In this document: positions 1 through 9,215 of the stretch, in pieces
Layout: the number at the start of each line of letters is the position of its first letter
Position numbering within the stretch: position 1 is the stretch's first letter
Source of the DNA: JAQAZP01 sp965531145
Lineage (GTDB): Bacteria; Acidobacteriota; JAQAZP01
Direction of reading: 5' to 3'
Assembly (NCBI GenBank): GCA_965531145.1
Contig: CBESOE010000044.1
Location: 1-27,741, forward strand
Length of the DNA stretch: 27,741 nt
The notes under the pieces: model-generated
Databases searched by the model: none
The model's input: only the letters and a program-made list of their open reading frames with translations
What the model was told of the DNA's origin: nothing
Made by a program: the position numbers and the translations under genes

Positions 1-2
1 AG

Positions 3-632
3 ATCTGCACCGGTGACGAAGACTACTACGCCTTCACCGCCCCCGAGGGTTCCGACATCCAGGTGGACATCGCCTTCACCCACTCCAGCGGAAATCTGAG
101 CCTCTTCCTCTACAACTCGGCCCAGGGCCAGATCGACAGTTCCACCAGCACCACCAACAACGAGAGCGTATCGGCCAGCGGCGTCTCCGCCGGCACTTAC
201 TACGCCCGCGTGTTCGGGGTCTCCGGCGCGGAGAACACCTACAACCTGACGCTGACCCTCACCTCGTCGGCCGACACCATGCACACCATCATCGACTGTG
301 TCCCGGAAAGCGGCACCCTGCCCTACGCGGTGCAGCTGTGGCCCCAGCTCTGCAACGACAACTGGTTCACCCGCCGGCTGCACGCCAAGCTGAACGTGAC
401 CCTGGCCAGCGGCACCACCTATTCCAACTGGCGGGCCGGCGCCACCAACGTGAGCCCCGGCTCCTGCTACAACACGCCGTTCGGGGTCAACCTGCCGAAC
501 CTGGAATCGCTGCACGGGGTGAACACCTTCACCATCATCGGCACCGACATCACGGCGCCGCCGTTCAACCAGCCGCCCTATTCCCCGTCTGGTGACACGG
601 ACAGCGACTTCTGTACCACCACTGGCAACTAG
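3..632 (+). CDS. Secreted protein with PPC domain, C-terminal fragment
   Basis: The open frame runs in from the left edge, so only the last 209 residues are seen. The first ~90 residues match a bacterial pre-peptidase C-terminal (PPC) domain: an opening GDEDYYAF motif, a central LSLFLYNS strand and a closing GTYYARVFG/ENTYNLTL pair of strands. PPC domains are beta-sandwiches at the C-termini of secreted peptidases and other exported enzymes. The remaining ~115 residues contain four cysteines and many Asn/Thr/Pro; I do not recognise this tail. The catalytic part lies outside the window, so the enzyme class is unknown. A GTG at 63 is an internal codon, because the PPC match starts upstream of it. 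A strong terminator follows the stop by 8 nt. Confidence 0.8.
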   Translation: MCTGDEDYYAFTAPEGSDIQVDIAFTHSSGNLSLFLYNSAQGQIDSSTSTTNNESVSASGVSAGTYYARVFGVSGAENTYNLTLTLTSSADTMHTIIDCVPESGTLPYAVQLWPQLCNDNWFTRRLHAKLNVTLASGTTYSNWRAGATNVSPGSCYNTPFGVNLPNLESLHGVNTFTIIGTDITAPPFNQPPYSPSGDTDSDFCTTTGN

Positions 633-640
633 TCTGCTAC

Positions 641-677
641 GGGCCTCTCCCCCTTCCCGGGGGGGAGAGGCCCTTTT
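641..677 (+). terminator. Rho-independent terminator after the PPC gene
   Basis: Thirteen bases at 641-653 (gggcctctccccc) pair perfectly with 661-673 around a 7-nt loop, and TTTT follows at 674-677. The position just after the stop at 632 fits termination of the PPC gene. Confidence 0.9.
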
Positions 678-701
678 CATGTACTGCCATCACGGGTCCT
701 G

Positions 702-730
702 TTGACAGTACCCCCCGTACCTCCTATAGT
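702..730 (+). promoter_or_regulatory. Sigma70 promoter for the DEAD-box helicase
   Basis: TTGACA (702-707), a 17-nt spacer and TATAGT (725-730) make a near-consensus promoter. Transcription would start near 737, leaving a leader of about 89 nt before the TTG start at 826. Cold-shock helicase mRNAs often have long leaders, but no cold-box or other known element is recognised here. Confidence 0.75.
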
Positions 731-825
731 CGCTACGATTTGAAAATGAACAACATCCGGTTGCCGGCCACCGCCCATCTCCTGATCGGACCGGCAGGTC
801 CGGCCCGCGAAGAGCGAAAACAAGA

Positions 826-2253
826 TTGAGCAAACCAACGTTTGAAGAGATGGGCCTCAGCCCGGCCATCCTCGAGGCACTGACCCGGATGGGCTACACC
901 GCACCCACCGACGTACAGGCCGAAGCGATCCCCCTGGCCATGTCAGGCCGCGACCTGATGATCCAGTCGCGCACCGGCACCGGTAAAACCGCCGCCTACG
1001 CGATCCCCGCTTCGATGCGGCTGGACACCAGCCTGAAAAAGGTCCAGTTCCTCGCTCTCACTCCCACCCGCGAACTGGCCCTGCAGTTCGCCGGCGACCT
1101 GGCCCAGATCAACGCCTGCACCGGCGTGCTGGTGACCTGTATTTACGGCGGCGCTTCATACAGCAAGCAGATGAGGGACCTGGAAGCCGGGGCGCTGATG
1201 GTGGCCGGCACCCCCGGCCGGGTCCTGGATCACCTGCGGCGCCGCACCCTCGATCTCAGTGCGCTGAAAGTACTGGTGCTGGACGAAGCGGACCGCATGC
1301 TGGACATGGGTTTCTACGAGGAGATCTCCTCGATCATCGAACGGTGTCCCAAGGATCGGCAGACCCTGCTCGGATCGGCCACCTTCCCCGCCTCGATCGT
1401 CCGCATGGGCCAGTCCTACCAGAAGGACCCGCACAAGATCATGCTCTCCGACGACTCGATCTATGTCAAGGAGGTGGAGCACCGCTACTACATCACCCAG
1501 CAGATGGAGAAGGACCGCGACCTCTACCGCCTGATCGAAATCGAGCGGCCCACATCGTCGATCATCTTCTGCAACACCAAGGACGACGTGCGCATGGTCT
1601 TCAACACGCTCAGGCGCCGGGGCCTCAGGGTGGCCATGCTCACCGGCGACCTGGCCCAGGAACGGCGGGAGAAGATCATGTCCAACTTCCGCCAGAAGCG
1701 GGTCAAGCACCTGGTGACCACCGACGTGGCCTCCCGGGGCATCGACGTGGATGACGTCTCCCACGTCTTCCTCTACTCCGCCCCCTCCACCCCGGAGGAC
1801 TATATCCACCGGGCCGGCCGCACCGGCCGAATGGGCAAGTCCGGCGTAGCCATCTCCTTCGTCTCCGCCATGGACCTGCTCAACTTCAACCGTCTGGTGA
1901 ACGCCCACCACCTGGTGGTCAAGGAGGGCCGTATTCCCACCGACGAGGACGTGGAAAAATCGGCCCGGCAGCGCCTGCTGGACCAGATCCGGGTCCTGGA
2001 GGACAAGGCCTCGGCCCACGACCTGGAAACCCTCGAACCGCTGGCCAAGGACCTGCTGGAGCAGAATGACGCCCCATCACTGGTGTCGCTATTGCTCAAC
2101 CTCTACCTCAACCCGCCCGAGGCGGAAGCCTTTGCCGCCGGCGCCCCCGTGGATCAGCCGGCGCAACAGGTGCCGCCCGAACCGAAAGCGGAGAAGCCCC
2201 CCGGACAGGATCGCCGCAGCTCCTCCAGCCGTCCGCGCAAACGACGCCGGTAA
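826..2253 (+). CDS. DEAD-box ATP-dependent RNA helicase
   Basis: 475-residue helicase that unwinds RNA duplexes using ATP, probably in ribosome assembly or RNA decay. All core motifs are present: Q motif near the N-terminus (TFEEMGLSP...GYTAPTDVQ), Walker A SRTGTGKT (48-55), PTRELA, TPGR, DEAD (153-156), SAT (184-186) and HRAGRTGR (328-335). After the two RecA-like domains comes a ~100-residue extension ending in a Ser/Arg/Lys-rich basic tail, likely an RNA-binding element. No DbpA-like or CsdA-like accessory domain is clear, so no symbol is given. The start is TTG at 826, chosen because the Q-motif phenylalanine lies 5 residues in; the next ATG (850) would cut the Q motif. The Shine-Dalgarno is weak. 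It lies in the same direction as the hybrid kinase after a 104-nt gap. Confidence 0.95.
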   Translation: MSKPTFEEMGLSPAILEALTRMGYTAPTDVQAEAIPLAMSGRDLMIQSRTGTGKTAAYAIPASMRLDTSLKKVQFLALTPTRELALQFAGDLAQINACTGVLVTCIYGGASYSKQMRDLEAGALMVAGTPGRVLDHLRRRTLDLSALKVLVLDEADRMLDMGFYEEISSIIERCPKDRQTLLGSATFPASIVRMGQSYQKDPHKIMLSDDSIYVKEVEHRYYITQQMEKDRDLYRLIEIERPTSSIIFCNTKDDVRMVFNTLRRRGLRVAMLTGDLAQERREKIMSNFRQKRVKHLVTTDVASRGIDVDDVSHVFLYSAPSTPEDYIHRAGRTGRMGKSGVAISFVSAMDLLNFNRLVNAHHLVVKEGRIPTDEDVEKSARQRLLDQIRVLEDKASAHDLETLEPLAKDLLEQNDAPSLVSLLLNLYLNPPEAEAFAAGAPVDQPAQQVPPEPKAEKPPGQDRRSSSSRPRKRRR

Positions 2254-2305
2254 TCTTTTCCCTGTTTTCTGCCGATAATGAACCCCGAGAAGAGCTGTAT
2301 CAGGG

Positions 2306-2333
2306 GGGACTCTGCCAACCGGCGGCAGGTCCC
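2306..2333 (+). promoter_or_regulatory. Hairpin in the leader of the hybrid kinase gene
   Basis: GGGAC (2306-2310) and CTGCC (2312-2316) pair with GGCAG (2324-2328) and GTCCC (2329-2333), with one bulged T and a 7-nt loop. A T-run (2345-2350) follows only after 11 nt, so this is a poor terminator. It could be a partial terminator after the helicase or a leader structure for the kinase; the sequence does not decide. Confidence 0.4.
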
Positions 2334-2357
2334 GGCAAATCCCTGTTTTTGTCGGCC

Positions 2358-5300
2358 ATGGCAATAATGAGCGTTTCAGGCAATACATTCAGCGATTTTG
2401 TCTCCCAGGCCAGGGAACATCACATCATCCCCCGGGGTGAGCTGGCCCAGACCATCGACCATCTGCCGGTGGGACTCTACTGGAACCATCCGGGTGGCCG
2501 GGGGACCTTCATCTACGTCAACCAGACCCTGGTGGATATGTTCGGATACGATTCCCGCGAGGAATTCATGAACATCGATGCCGTGGACCTCTACCCCGAT
2601 CCAAGCGACCGGAACGAGTTCTCACAGCGGCTGGTGGGCGATGGAAAATTGCGGGGAATCGAGCTCAAACTGAAGAAGAAGGACGGGACACTGATCTGGT
2701 GCCGGGAAAGTTCCCACGCCGTCCTCGACGACGAGGGAAAGGTGATCTGTTTCCACGGCGTCATCGAGGACATCACCACGCTCAAACGCCGCGAGGACCA
2801 GCTGCGGTCGGTGAACCGGATGGCCACCCAGATTTCAGGGACCATGGGCATCGACAGCCTGCTGCAGACCCTGGTGGGCCAGGCCCGCCGGCTGGTTGAC
2901 GCCGAACTGGGTATCGTGGCCCGTGTGGACGAGGGCGGACAGCGGATCAGCGCCATCTTTGCCGCCAACTACCCGGTGGAAAAACTGCCGGACGAAGCCG
3001 AGGTGTCCGATTCGGGTGCCATCCAGCAGCTGGCCCGGGGCAACGAACTGTTCACCGACAATCTGCAGCACAAGTTCCAGGACGGGATTCTCGCCCGCTG
3101 GTGCCCGGCCCTGCGGGCCTGTATCGGCGTGCCGGTGATCAATCAGGGCCGCCTGCTGGCCCTGCTCATCGTCGGCCACACCGCCGATGGGCAGACCTTC
3201 AGCACCGAGGACCTGGAAATCATCCGCACCATGGCCAGCCTGGCCGCCATCTCGATCCACTCCGCCGATCAGTTCGCCAGCCTGACCCGGGCCGATGTCT
3301 TCAACCGCAAGATCCTTCAAACGGCCACCACCGCGGTGTTCACCGTGGACACCGATCGGAGGATCACCAGCGTCAACGAAGCATTCTGCGACATCACCGG
3401 GTACCAGGTGGACGAGGTGCTGGGCCAGTCGTGCTCGATGATGAAGAACAGCGCCTGCACATCGGACTGCGTACTCTTCGCCGTGGACCATGCCGGGGAC
3501 CATGGCGAACCGCAGCACCACCAGGAGTGTCTGATTTCAGCCGCCAACGGCCGGAGGCTGAATATCATCAGAAACGCCTCGGTGCTCCATGACGAGAACG
3601 GAACGCCCACGGGTCGAGTGGAGTCGTTCATCGACATCACCGAACTGATGGAGCAGCGCCGGTCGGCCGAAGAGGCCAACACGGCCAAGAGCAGCTTCCT
3701 GGCCAACATGTCTCACGAGATCCGTACCCCGCTCAACGGCATCATGGGAATGATCGACCTCGCCCTGACCACCAAACTGACCGGCGAGCAGCAGGAGTAT
3801 ATGACCACGGTGAAGAGTTGTGCCGACTCACTGCTCTCCCTGATCAACGACGTGCTGGACCTGTCCAAGATCGAGGCCGGGAAGCTTGAGCTGGAGAGGA
3901 TCAAATTCGGCCTTCGCGACCTGGCCGACGGGGTCCTCGACGTGATGGCCCATCCCGCGTCCAGCAAGGCGCTGGAGTTGATCAGCCATGTGGACAGCAC
4001 GGTTCCCCACCAGGTGGCGGGGGATCCCACCAGGCTGAGGCAGATCCTGATCAACCTGGTGGGCAACGCGATCAAGTTCACCAAAGACGGCGAGGTGCTG
4101 CTGAAAATCGATACCGAACCGGATGACGAGAACGGCCTGAGGAACATCCGTTTCACCGTCTCGGACACCGGTATCGGCATCCCCGAGGAAAAGGTAGCCG
4201 CCATCTTCGACTCCTTCACCCAGGCCGACGAGTCCACCACCAGGAACTTCGGCGGCACCGGTCTGGGGCTGACCATTTCACGTGAACTGGTTGAGGTGAT
4301 GGGTGGCAGTCTGGAGCTGGAGACCAGCCCTGGCGAGGGAACCAGTTTTTTCTTCACCCTGCCGATGAAGGTGATGCCGGTGACCCGCCCCGAACTGGAG
4401 GCCCGGACCCGTCCGGCCCTCCAGGGGGCCAGGGTGCTGGTTGTGGACGACAACAGCAACAACCGCCTGATCCTGCGCCAGGAGCTGAGCGAACTCGGCT
4501 GCACCGTGGAGGAGAGCGACTGTGGCAGCGATGCAATCGAGATGATCGCCCAATCGGTGGATTCCAAACACTACAACCTGGTGATCCTCGACCTGAAACT
4601 GCCCGGACTGGACGGATTTGCCACGGCCGAACAGATCCGGTCCATCGACCTGCAGACGCAGCCGAAACTGCTGCTGATGACCGCCCTCGGTGTACGGGGT
4701 GACGGCAACCGCTGCCGCGAGATCGGCATCGACGGTTACTTTGTCAAGCCGATCAAGCACTCGATGCTGCTGGAGGCGATCAACCGGGTGATGATCCCGC
4801 AGATCGAAGACCACGTGGAGTCAGGCCAGGAACCCGAGTTGTTGACCCGCTACGATCTACCACAGGAGAATCAGGCTGAGGAATCGCGAAAGCACACCAT
4901 CCTGTTGGCCGAAGACCACCCGGTGAACACAAAACTGGCGGTGAGGCTGCTCCAGGACGCCGACTACGATGTGGTGGCCGCGGCCAACGGCCGCGAAGCC
5001 CTGGAACTCCTGGAGACGGAAAAAGTGGACCTGGTGCTGATGGACGTCCAGATGCCGGAGATGGACGGTCTGGAGTCGACCCGGGCCATCCGCAAGCAGG
5101 AGAAATACGCCGACCTGCCGATCATCGCCATGACCGCCCATGCCATGACCGGCGACCGCGCCATGTGCCTCGATGCGGGAATGAGCGACTACATCACAAA
5201 ACCGATCAACCAGGATCTGCTCTACGGGATGGTTTCCAGCTGGCTGGGCCATGGCAGCAACAAAAAGGGCGACTACCACGCGGCCACCACTTCGGGAGCC

Positions 5301-5693
5301 CTGGACCGGAAGAATATGCCGGCCCCGAAAGCGGGCGTGTCCGGAAGCCCGATCAACATGAAGAAAGCCCTGGCGCTGGTTTCAGGAGACCGGGGTTTCC
5401 TCGAGGAACTGCTCAACGACTATCTGGAGGACATCCCACAGCGTCTGGAGAGTATGGAGCAGGCCATCGAAGCCGCTGACGCCGACACTGTCCGCCGCAC
5501 GGCCCACAGCATCAAGGGCGCCTCCACCAGCCTGGGCACCGAAATTCTCGGTGAACTGGCCAAACGCCTCGAGGAGCACGCCGCGTCCGGCGACCTTGCC
5601 GATGCGCCGGATCTGCACCAGCAGATCCTGGCGAATTTCACCTCGCTGGAGGCCCATCTCAGGGGCGAATTCCCCAGCCTGGGACGGGCCTGA
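2358..5693 (+). CDS. Hybrid sensor histidine kinase, PAS-GAF-PAS-HisKA-HATPase-REC-REC-Hpt
   Basis: 1111-residue phosphorelay kinase without an obvious membrane segment, so probably a cytoplasmic sensor. In order it has a PAS domain (~25-140), GAF (~155-300), a second PAS (~310-425), HisKA with phospho-His453 in NMSHEIRTPLNG, HATPase (NLVGNAIKF, DTGIGIP, GGTGLGL), REC1 with Asp745, REC2 with Asp896 and a C-terminal Hpt with His1050 (AHSIKGAS). The order resembles BarA, but with soluble sensors and an extra receiver. The second PAS carries C359-x7-C367-x3-C371, a pattern seen in PAS domains that may sense redox or metal. No separate response regulator is adjacent; the Hpt probably passes phosphate to one elsewhere. 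ATG at 2358 is preferred over TTG 2349; ATG 2367 is also possible, and none has a good ribosome-binding site. Confidence 0.93.
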   Translation: MAIMSVSGNTFSDFVSQAREHHIIPRGELAQTIDHLPVGLYWNHPGGRGTFIYVNQTLVDMFGYDSREEFMNIDAVDLYPDPSDRNEFSQRLVGDGKLRGIELKLKKKDGTLIWCRESSHAVLDDEGKVICFHGVIEDITTLKRREDQLRSVNRMATQISGTMGIDSLLQTLVGQARRLVDAELGIVARVDEGGQRISAIFAANYPVEKLPDEAEVSDSGAIQQLARGNELFTDNLQHKFQDGILARWCPALRACIGVPVINQGRLLALLIVGHTADGQTFSTEDLEIIRTMASLAAISIHSADQFASLTRADVFNRKILQTATTAVFTVDTDRRITSVNEAFCDITGYQVDEVLGQSCSMMKNSACTSDCVLFAVDHAGDHGEPQHHQECLISAANGRRLNIIRNASVLHDENGTPTGRVESFIDITELMEQRRSAEEANTAKSSFLANMSHEIRTPLNGIMGMIDLALTTKLTGEQQEYMTTVKSCADSLLSLINDVLDLSKIEAGKLELERIKFGLRDLADGVLDVMAHPASSKALELISHVDSTVPHQVAGDPTRLRQILINLVGNAIKFTKDGEVLLKIDTEPDDENGLRNIRFTVSDTGIGIPEEKVAAIFDSFTQADESTTRNFGGTGLGLTISRELVEVMGGSLELETSPGEGTSFFFTLPMKVMPVTRPELEARTRPALQGARVLVVDDNSNNRLILRQELSELGCTVEESDCGSDAIEMIAQSVDSKHYNLVILDLKLPGLDGFATAEQIRSIDLQTQPKLLLMTALGVRGDGNRCREIGIDGYFVKPIKHSMLLEAINRVMIPQIEDHVESGQEPELLTRYDLPQENQAEESRKHTILLAEDHPVNTKLAVRLLQDADYDVVAAANGREALELLETEKVDLVLMDVQMPEMDGLESTRAIRKQEKYADLPIIAMTAHAMTGDRAMCLDAGMSDYITKPINQDLLYGMVSSWLGHGSNKKGDYHAATTSGALDRKNMPAPKAGVSGSPINMKKALALVSGDRGFLEELLNDYLEDIPQRLESMEQAIEAADADTVRRTAHSIKGASTSLGTEILGELAKRLEEHAASGDLADAPDLHQQILANFTSLEAHLRGEFPSLGRA

Positions 5694-5744
5694 CCACCGC
5701 CCGGCCCGCCCCCCGCCTCCCTCCCGATCCCGACGGCCAATTCG

Positions 5745-5774
5745 TTGACAACCTCCAATCCATCACCCTATAGT
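5745..5774 (+). promoter_or_regulatory. Sigma70 promoter for the radical SAM-pnp operon
   Basis: TTGACA (5745-5750), an 18-nt spacer and TATAGT (5769-5774). The predicted transcript starts near 5781, about 60 nt before the ATG at 5841. A longer reading frame beginning at TTG 5745 would start inside the -35 box, which argues against that start. Confidence 0.75.
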
Positions 5775-5840
5775 GAGTGCTTCATACTCCCAACCAGGGA
5801 GTTCCCGAATCGCCGCCAATGCAGTGAAAGGGGACCGGTC

Positions 5841-7112
5841 ATGGCTTCAGAGTCCGATCAGATTAACCCCCCGGGAAAGCTCACCCCGGATCAGGCAAGC
5901 AACCTCTGGCAACGCCTGCTGGGAGGACACCGCGAGGAGATCAAACCGGAGAACAATCTCTGGGCACACTTCCTGCCCGAGGGGTGCCGACGCTGCCTGC
6001 TTGGCGGCCGGCTCTGCCTCACCCTCGGCGAACGCTGCCCCAAGAACTGCTTCTACTGCTCGAACCCCATGGGGTCCGACCTGATGAGGGCCGACGAGTT
6101 TACCATCCACAGCGAGGACGACCTGGTCCGCCTGGTTCGCTTCAGCGATCCGGATGCGGTGTGCCTCACCGGCGGTGAGCCGACCCTCTACATGGACCGG
6201 GCCGAGCGGTTCGCCCGGCTGCTCCGTGAGGAGTGCGGCCCGGACTTCCACATCCAGTTTTTCACCGCCAACGCCGAGATGACCGAAGAGCAGATGGCCC
6301 GGATGCACAAAGCCGGGGTGGACGAGATCCGTTGCCACCTCGCCTCGTACAAGGAAGGCCACCTGGTGGAACGGGCCAGGGGCTTCGACTGGACCGTGGC
6401 GGTGGAGGTTCCCAGCCTGCCCATCGCCGACATCACGGACCGCATCGTGGACAAGGCCATCGAGCTGGGAGCCGAATTCGTCAACCTGCACGAACTGCTC
6501 TTTTTCGAGCACGAGGAATTCCAGCGGGTGGCCAAACGGACCGACCTCAAACCGGGGGAGCCACTGAGCCGCAAAATCCCCTACCAGGCCTCGCCGGACA
6601 AGGCCCTGGGCACAGACATCCCGGCCCGCTTCGGCACCACCCTGCGTCCCACCCTGGGCAGCAAGGAAAAGGCCCTGCAGATGATGAAGAAGACCATGGA
6701 GGCCCCCGGCAGCAAGACCGCGGTGCACTTCTGCTCCATGGCCAGCAAGTATCTGACCCAGATCCCCAACCGGCTGGCCCGCAAGGCCCGCCGCCTCAAA
6801 CGCCCCTACGAGGACATTTCCCCGGACGGCACCCTGGTCTCGGCGGTGATCAGCACCCCGGATGAGCAGTCCCTGGCCCTGGCCCGGGAAAAGCTGGCCG
6901 ACACGTTCCGGCTGGACGACCAGATGGTGGCTGCGGGGGGGAAGAACCAGTTGATGGTCCCCTGGACCATCGCGCTGAAAAAGGCGCGGTTCGGCGAGCT
7001 GGCCCCACGGCTGGAAATCAGCCTCTATGAACGATACCCGGTGCCCGAGGATGCGCGGATGAGCGACGACGGGATGTATATCGAATTCCCCCCCGGTTCC
7101 GGCACGGAGTGA
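5841..7112 (+). CDS. Radical SAM protein, COG2108-like
   Basis: 423-residue radical SAM protein of unknown substrate. The cluster motif is C66-PKN-C70-FY-C73, followed by the SAM-binding LTGGEPTLY. Three more cysteines (C49, C52, C59, as CRRC...LC) lie just before it, a layout I associate with COG2108, a family often described as related to pyruvate formate-lyase activating enzyme. The later VNLHELLFFEHEEF segment also fits that family. The extra cysteines could bind a second metal or cluster; this is inference. The ATG at 5841 follows GAAAGGGGA at suitable distance and lies downstream of the promoter. The stop is 3 nt before the PNPase gene, so the two are almost surely co-transcribed and perhaps translationally coupled, suggesting a link to RNA metabolism. 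Confidence 0.88.
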   Translation: MASESDQINPPGKLTPDQASNLWQRLLGGHREEIKPENNLWAHFLPEGCRRCLLGGRLCLTLGERCPKNCFYCSNPMGSDLMRADEFTIHSEDDLVRLVRFSDPDAVCLTGGEPTLYMDRAERFARLLREECGPDFHIQFFTANAEMTEEQMARMHKAGVDEIRCHLASYKEGHLVERARGFDWTVAVEVPSLPIADITDRIVDKAIELGAEFVNLHELLFFEHEEFQRVAKRTDLKPGEPLSRKIPYQASPDKALGTDIPARFGTTLRPTLGSKEKALQMMKKTMEAPGSKTAVHFCSMASKYLTQIPNRLARKARRLKRPYEDISPDGTLVSAVISTPDEQSLALAREKLADTFRLDDQMVAAGGKNQLMVPWTIALKKARFGELAPRLEISLYERYPVPEDARMSDDGMYIEFPPGSGTE

Positions 7113-7115
7113 TCA

Positions 7116-9215
7116 ATGAAGAGCGAAACCATTTCCCTGTCCGGCACCGAGATTACCCTGGAAACCGGCAGTATCGCCCGGCAGGCCGATGCCGCCGTGA
7201 TCGTCCGCCAGGGCGAGACCATGGTCCTGAACACGGTGGTGGGGGCCCGCACACCCCGGGAAGGGATCGATTTCTTCCCCCTCACCGTGGACTACCGTGA
7301 GGGCAAGTGGGCCGCGGGCAAGTTTCCCGGCGGCTTCCTCAAGCGCGAGGCCCGGGCCACCGACCACGAGGTCCTGGCCTGCCGGCTGGCCGACCGCTCG
7401 ATCCGGCCCCTCTTCCCCGACGGCTACCGCAACGAAACCCAGGTGATCTGCACCACCCTAAGCTGCGGGCCGGATGTGGACCCCTCGGTGCTGAACCTGT
7501 TGGGCGTCCCCCTGGCCCTGCACATCTCGGATATTCCCTGGAGCGGGCCGGCCGCCGGTATCCGGGTGGCCCGGGTGGACGGCAACCTGGTGGTCAACCC
7601 GAACCAGAGCGACCGGGCACGGGCTGACCTGGAGCTGGTGGTCACCTCAGGTCCCGACGGGCTCTCCATGGTGGAAGGCGAGGCCAATGAGGTGCCCGAG
7701 ACGGAGATAGCCCAGGCGCTTTTCTTCGCCCAGGACGCGGTGGCCCCGGCCCTGGAGATGATGAACCGCTGGCGTGAGGAAGTGGGACGGGAGAAACGGG
7801 GATTCGAGCCACCGGCCGTGAACAGGGAACTGGAGAATGAGATTCAGCAACTGGCCGCCGGCCCCCTCAAAGAAGCGGTATGCACGCGGGTGAAGCAGGA
7901 ACGGGGCCGGGCAGTGGAAAAGGTTCGCGAGGAAGCGCTGGCCGCCCTCTGCCCCGATGGCGACCCGCAGCGCACCGCCGAGGCGAAGTCGTTGTTCAGT
8001 AAGCTGCACCACCAGGTGGTGCGCCGGATGATCGCCAAAGAGGGCGTGCGGATCGACGGGCGCCCCCTGGACCAGGTGCGGCCGATCAACTGCCAGGTGG
8101 GCTGGCTGCCGCGGACCCATGGCTCGGCCATATTCACCAGGGGCGAGACCCAGGCCCTGGTCACCACCACCCTGGGCACCACCCGGGACCGGCAGCTGGT
8201 GGAGACGCTGTTCGGCGAGGAACACCACAGTTTTCTGCTCCACTACAATTTCCCTCCGTACAGCGTGGGCGAAACCAGGCCGGTTCGCGGGCCGGGCCGG
8301 CGGGAGATCGGCCACGGCAACCTGGCCCGCCGGGCGCTGCAGCCGGTGCTGCCGGGTGAGGACGACTTCCCCTACGCCATCCGGGTGGTCTCCGAGATCA
8401 GCGAGTCAAACGGCTCCTCCTCCATGGCCTCGGTCTGCGGCGGCTGTCTGGCGCTGATGGACGCCGGTGTGCCCATCTCCAGCCCGGTGGCCGGCATCGC
8501 CATGGGCCTGATCCAGGAGGATGGTGAGATCTTCATACTCACCGACATCCTCGGCGACGAGGACCACCTGGGGGATATGGACTTCAAAGTCACCGGCACC
8601 GAGGCCGGGGTCACCGCCCTGCAGATGGACAACAAGGTGGGCGGGCTGGACCGGGCGATCCTCGACAAGGCCTTGACCCAGGCCCGCACCGCCCGGCTGC
8701 ACATCCTCGCCGAGATGGCCAAAGCGCTCACCGGGCCGCGGGAGCAGCTATCGGACAACGCACCACGGGTGATGTCCCACCGGATCAATCCCGCCCGGAT
8801 CAGGGACCTGATCGGCAAGGGGGGCAAGACGATCCAGGAAATCCAGGAAACCTACAAGGCCAAGATCGACATCTCCGACGACGGCCTGGTCCGGCTCTAT
8901 GCCGCTGACGGTGTGCTGGGGAGCCAGGCCATGGCCCGGATCCGCCGGATCACCGACGATCCCGAGGTGGGCAAGGTCTACCGGGGCGAAGTAGTCTCGG
9001 TAAAGGATTTCGGCGCCTTTGTCCGCATCATGGAGGCCACCGAGGGGCTGGTCCACATCTCGGAGCTGGACAAGGAGCGGGTGGCCCGGACCTCCGACGT
9101 GGTTCGCGAGGGGGAGAAGATCCTGGTGCGAGTCCTGGGCGTGGACGACCGGGGCAAGCTGAAACTCTCCCGGCGGGATGCCCTGGGGGTCAGCGAAGCG
9201 GAAGTCGAAGATTAG
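7116..9215 (+). CDS. pnp: Polyribonucleotide nucleotidyltransferase (PNPase)
   Basis: 699-residue 3'-5' phosphorolytic exoribonuclease that converts RNA to nucleoside diphosphates, normally as a trimer in the degradosome. Two RNase PH domains flank a helical linker, followed by KH (INPARIRDLIGKGGKTI) and S1 (GKVYRGEVVSVKDFGAFV). The active-site segment SDILGDEDHLGDMD is present as TDILGDEDHLGDMD with D483 and D489 corresponding to E. coli D486 and D492. SNGSSSMASVCGG, a phosphate-binding signature, is intact. The E. coli FFRR RNA-contact loop reads FLKR here. The gene is not next to rpsO, the usual gammaproteobacterial partner, and follows a radical SAM gene instead; it may be a second or transferred copy. 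Its stop overlaps the stop of the convergent DUF2058 gene. Confidence 0.97.
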   Translation: MKSETISLSGTEITLETGSIARQADAAVIVRQGETMVLNTVVGARTPREGIDFFPLTVDYREGKWAAGKFPGGFLKREARATDHEVLACRLADRSIRPLFPDGYRNETQVICTTLSCGPDVDPSVLNLLGVPLALHISDIPWSGPAAGIRVARVDGNLVVNPNQSDRARADLELVVTSGPDGLSMVEGEANEVPETEIAQALFFAQDAVAPALEMMNRWREEVGREKRGFEPPAVNRELENEIQQLAAGPLKEAVCTRVKQERGRAVEKVREEALAALCPDGDPQRTAEAKSLFSKLHHQVVRRMIAKEGVRIDGRPLDQVRPINCQVGWLPRTHGSAIFTRGETQALVTTTLGTTRDRQLVETLFGEEHHSFLLHYNFPPYSVGETRPVRGPGRREIGHGNLARRALQPVLPGEDDFPYAIRVVSEISESNGSSSMASVCGGCLALMDAGVPISSPVAGIAMGLIQEDGEIFILTDILGDEDHLGDMDFKVTGTEAGVTALQMDNKVGGLDRAILDKALTQARTARLHILAEMAKALTGPREQLSDNAPRVMSHRINPARIRDLIGKGGKTIQEIQETYKAKIDISDDGLVRLYAADGVLGSQAMARIRRITDDPEVGKVYRGEVVSVKDFGAFVRIMEATEGLVHISELDKERVARTSDVVREGEKILVRVLGVDDRGKLKLSRRDALGVSEAEVED

